11,036 nt of DNA, from assembly GCA_029747585.1 (NCBI GenBank), contig JAPEVF010001324.1, positions 1 through 11,036 on the forward strand, given 5' to 3'. Positions 8,611-11,036 of the stretch are shown one piece after another. The stretch comes from Pleurotus djamor. Lineage: Eukaryota; Basidiomycota; Agaricomycetes; Agaricales; Pleurotaceae. The translations under genes and the position numbers were made by a program. Below the pieces are notes generated by a model that saw only the letters and a program-made list of their open reading frames with translations, searched no databases and was not told the DNA's origin. The number at the start of each line of letters is the position of its first letter. The stretch's first letter is position 1.

Positions 8611-10314
8611 ATGGTGCTGGTTCCTTCTTTAAGCTTTTGACCTTTTTTCAGGCGTTGATTCATGATCTCAATTTGCCCACCTTAACTATTCCAGGTGATC
8701 TCGACAGATTTCGAGGCCCGAAGATCCATTGACGAAGAGATCACGAACTGTAAAGACATAGAGACGCTCCGTCGTCTCTGCACACGCAGAAACACCTGCG
8801 CCGCTATCAATAAACTCCCAACCGAACTTCTCGTCCAAATCTTCTTCACCGCGTGCAATGTTTATACGCTCAAGAAGGGAGATGAACTCACGTCTACACG
8901 ACTTCGGATCATGTGCGTTTGCACTATGTGGAGGGCAATTGCGGTGGCGACTCCCCAGCTCTGGACCTTCGTTTCGCTTTGGGAGCCCCAATGGGTTCGT
9001 CCGTCGCTGCAACGGACTCAAACGATGCCTCTCATTGTCGAATACGCGAAAGCGCATCATACATTGGATCGATCTCTAGTAGATAGCTTGAAACAAGAAT
9101 CATTCAGGTTTAAGGAAGTCCGAGTCGATTGGCCTAGAAACGACTCATCGGATTTGATCATCAATTTCTTCAACGACCCAACGTTCCATGTTCCCCTTCT
9201 TCGAACGCTTGTTATCGACATGGACATCGATGCGAACCTCGATCACGGGCACTTGAGCGACGAACAAACGACCAAACCGGCTATATTCGAAGCGTTCTGG
9301 ACTGGGTTGACCGCGCTGCGGTTTATGAAGCTGTCCAATTCCCTGCCCAGTAATACCAATTACATGCCCCATCTGACAAATCTTACTATCGACGTAACAT
9401 CTGAAGGGAACTTCCTCTCCCTTCCGTGGCTGGTTGAATGTCTGCAGAACACACCGATGATGGAAGATCTCGACATTGGGACCATCTCTTCTGATCATCC
9501 TGTTACGCTACCCCCATTTCCGATATCTCTTCCAAACCTTCGATCACTATATCTGGAGCTCCAATCGCTCAACGAATCAGAGCTCTTCCTTAACCTTGAG
9601 ATACCATATTCGCCACCACCACTCGTCGAAGTTTACTTCGTGAAAGGCTCCGTGGACAATGGAAATAATGCTCAAGATGATCACATATCCGCTTGTCTTC
9701 AACACCTCATCTCTCACGCGACACAATTCGCACAGGATCCAGACAGCTTATCATCCCCTTTGCTTGAAGTCGCCGTGGACACAGGTATCGGACTAGGCTA
9801 CCAGTTGACCGTCACGGTCGCGGAGAACGATTCTTATGAGTTCTTCCTATTCATTCCACGTCTCCCGCCTCAGTTCAGAGGCGAGACTATCCCTTTCACC
9901 TCCGCCCTCCCCTTGGAAAGGATATGCGAACTCTCTTTGCGGGGTCGAATGCACAGGAACGAAGTAATCGCATGGTGCAATCTCCTTCCCCGCCTTGTCG
10001 AGCTAAGGTATATCTCTGTTGAGAGAGTCAACATACTCCGACGACTGACTGGATCAGGTCCATTTTCACGCGCCGCCGAACGACGCGTCACGAGTGCGGA
10101 ATTCAATAACCGAAAGCTTGAAGAGATTTGTGTGGATGGTGACAAGTGGTCGACGCCTCGCGATTGGTCTACTTTCGTTCGAATATGTAAAATCCGAGCG
10201 GAGCATGGGAATCCAATTGAAACGGTGCAGATTCGGGCTTGTAGTATTTTGGAAGACCGGGTGCGTGAATTGGAGCGGTTCACGGACGTAGACTGGGACG
10301 AAGACGAGGGGTAG
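8611..10314 (+). CDS. Gene D: F-box/LRR-like protein (540 aa, spliced)
   Basis: Predicted CDS is join(8611..8613,8695..10314), 540 aa. The N-terminal VISTDFEARRSIDEEI is a variant of the family motif (F4 replaced by Ser), followed by an Arg-rich segment (RRLCTRRN). The F-box spans about 39-92, with LPTELLVQIF at 42-51, VCTMWRAI at 76-83 and TPQLW at 87-91; a longer loop (52-75) separates its halves. The leucine-rich core begins at FWTGLTALRFM (about 202) and includes GNFLSLPWL. A region around 335-370 is longer than in the paralogues. The C-terminus has PRDWSTF (W492), CKIRAEHG and VDWDEDEG. The expected role is Skp1-binding SCF receptor, inferred. GTG 8695 is not the start: it directly follows TTCCAG, and TAA lies 12 nt upstream in the same frame. 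ATG 8611 is the first ATG after an in-frame TAG. Confidence 0.86.
8614..8694 (+). other. Phase-0 intron after start codon of gene D
   Basis: 81 nt, from AATCATG|GTGCTG to ACTATTCCAG|GTGATC, with a good branch site CTTAAC just before the acceptor. An earlier strong acceptor (TTTTTTCAG ending at 8651, after TTGAC) would give a 38-nt intron and shift the reading frame away from the F-box. Unspliced RNA stops at TGA nine codons after Met. Confidence 0.72.
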
Positions 10315-11036
10315 ATTGGACGAGGGGCGAGAGTCATCAATTTGCTCATGGTAGAGGAGAGGCTCAGGGAACCTGATGTTCGTTGCCCAAAGTGCTCTTT
10401 TGAAAACACTCAGACCATTCGGTCTCGCGAAGGAACCACACATATACACATATTATTCTCCGATTCTGCCTTGCTCAGAGCTCCTCGGAATGTTGGAATC
10501 GTTCTGGAAGGAGCCTCTCCGCGAGCATGCCTTTCTTACCCTCTGTAACGCGTGTTAAGATCTATGACGGATTTGGATGGCTCAGAGACGCTGAAAGCTC
10601 TACGGAAGCTCCATTACGCATATGCTACTTTGACTCCAACGGGTCCGAATGGAATCATACCCACTCTACCTACTTTAGTAGGTGAAGGTTTAGAAATGGA
10701 CCCCTTTACAGCATCACGAGGATGGCGCAATCCGTTAGACGCACGTGCTCAATGACAGAGATATCCCAAATAAGTAACGTGTCCAATGGGTTTGCGGGAC
10801 GGCCGTCCCGCAGTAATCAAGGTTGTATCTTTGACCGTGATCGAGTTCGTGATCCTGAGTCCATGGCTAGAGCCTGATAGACGTTTTCACGACCATTGTA
10901 CACACCACATGGATACGTATACGAATATTGTAGATACACAGAATGTTTGCCATATCCGTCCTTGAATTTACAACCGGGAACTCAGCTACGAAAGGGATGG
11001 CCTTTGAAAATGGTCCTACGTAACTACTCAGGCGGG
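10315..11036. other. Gene D 3' flank, no recognisable gene
   Basis: 722 bp downstream of gene D. A 63-codon frame from ATG 10564 to 10755 and a 43-codon frame on the opposite strand overlap each other; neither has a recognised domain, and the inverted repeat CCTACTTTAGTAGG lies inside both. No clear AATAAA follows gene D; AAATAAG near 10778 is a poor candidate. A 20-bp palindrome lies at 10793. No tRNA-like structure was seen. Confidence 0.5.
10793..10812. repeat. Perfect 20-bp GC-rich palindrome
   Basis: TGCGGGACGGCCGTCCCGCA is its own exact reverse complement with no spacer. It is much more GC-rich than its surroundings. It could be a dimeric DNA-binding site, a cruciform or foldback end of a small transposable element, or the RNA hairpin of a terminator-like element. 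Nothing in the window repeats it. Confidence 0.6.

Noticed and set aside
9870..10449. Antisense frames of 179 and 127 codons over the 3' end of gene D
   Set aside because: They are shadows of the well-supported gene D reading frame and have Ser/Arg-rich composition without motifs.
10552..10755. Small frame in the right-hand flank (63 codons from ATG 10564)
   Set aside because: The opposite strand is also open over most of it, there is no homology I recognise, and no start or termination context distinguishes it from chance.
1..11036. CRISPR arrays, tRNA or rRNA genes, intact transposon genes, bacterial or phage systems
   Set aside because: No regularly spaced repeats, no tRNA B-box or cloverleaf, no transposase or reverse-transcriptase motifs and no ribosome-binding-site-driven operons were seen. 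The gene structure is eukaryotic.

Overview
The window looks like a piece of an Agaricomycete (mushroom-forming basidiomycete) nuclear genome. It has short spliceosomal introns of 61-81 nt, pyrimidine-rich 3' splice sites, no bacterial operon signals, and four paralogous members of the large F-box/leucine-rich-repeat-like family typical of these fungi. The organism call is inferred from gene style; I could not search a database.

Layout. Gene A lies on the minus strand (131-1839). A 2.8 kb stretch follows (1840-4682) in which I recognise no intact gene. It does hold a strong splice-signal set on the minus strand just downstream of gene B, a possible decayed 5' end of another family copy, and a small hairpin. 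Gene B is on the minus strand (4683-6354). A 301 bp divergent promoter region separates it from gene C on the plus strand (6656-8298). Gene D follows in tandem on the plus strand (8611-10314). Between C and D a minus-strand relic of the family's conserved N-terminus survives. The last 720 bp hold no recognisable gene but contain a perfect 20-bp palindrome. The cluster is therefore two minus-strand and two plus-strand copies pointing away from a centre near 6500, with decayed copies among them.

All four proteins share one design. They start with M-(A/G/V)-I-(F/S)-T-D-(F/L)-E-A-(Q/R), followed by a charged helix, an F-box with its C-(T/S)-x-W-R half, a long irregular leucine-rich region with a conserved F-W-x-x-L core, a D-W-(S/A) block and an acidic W-D tail. 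The inferred role, from family knowledge, is as substrate receptors of SCF (Skp1-cullin-F-box) ubiquitin ligases; no substrate can be read from the sequence.

The most striking structure is at the 5' ends. None of the four long reading frames has its own ATG before the F-box. In every copy an ATG lies 61-81 nt upstream, immediately followed by GT, and the reading frame opens immediately after an AG. This predicts a one-codon first coding exon (ATG|GT...AG|GNN) in all four paralogues, with an in-frame stop in every intron, so that unspliced RNA could not make the protein.
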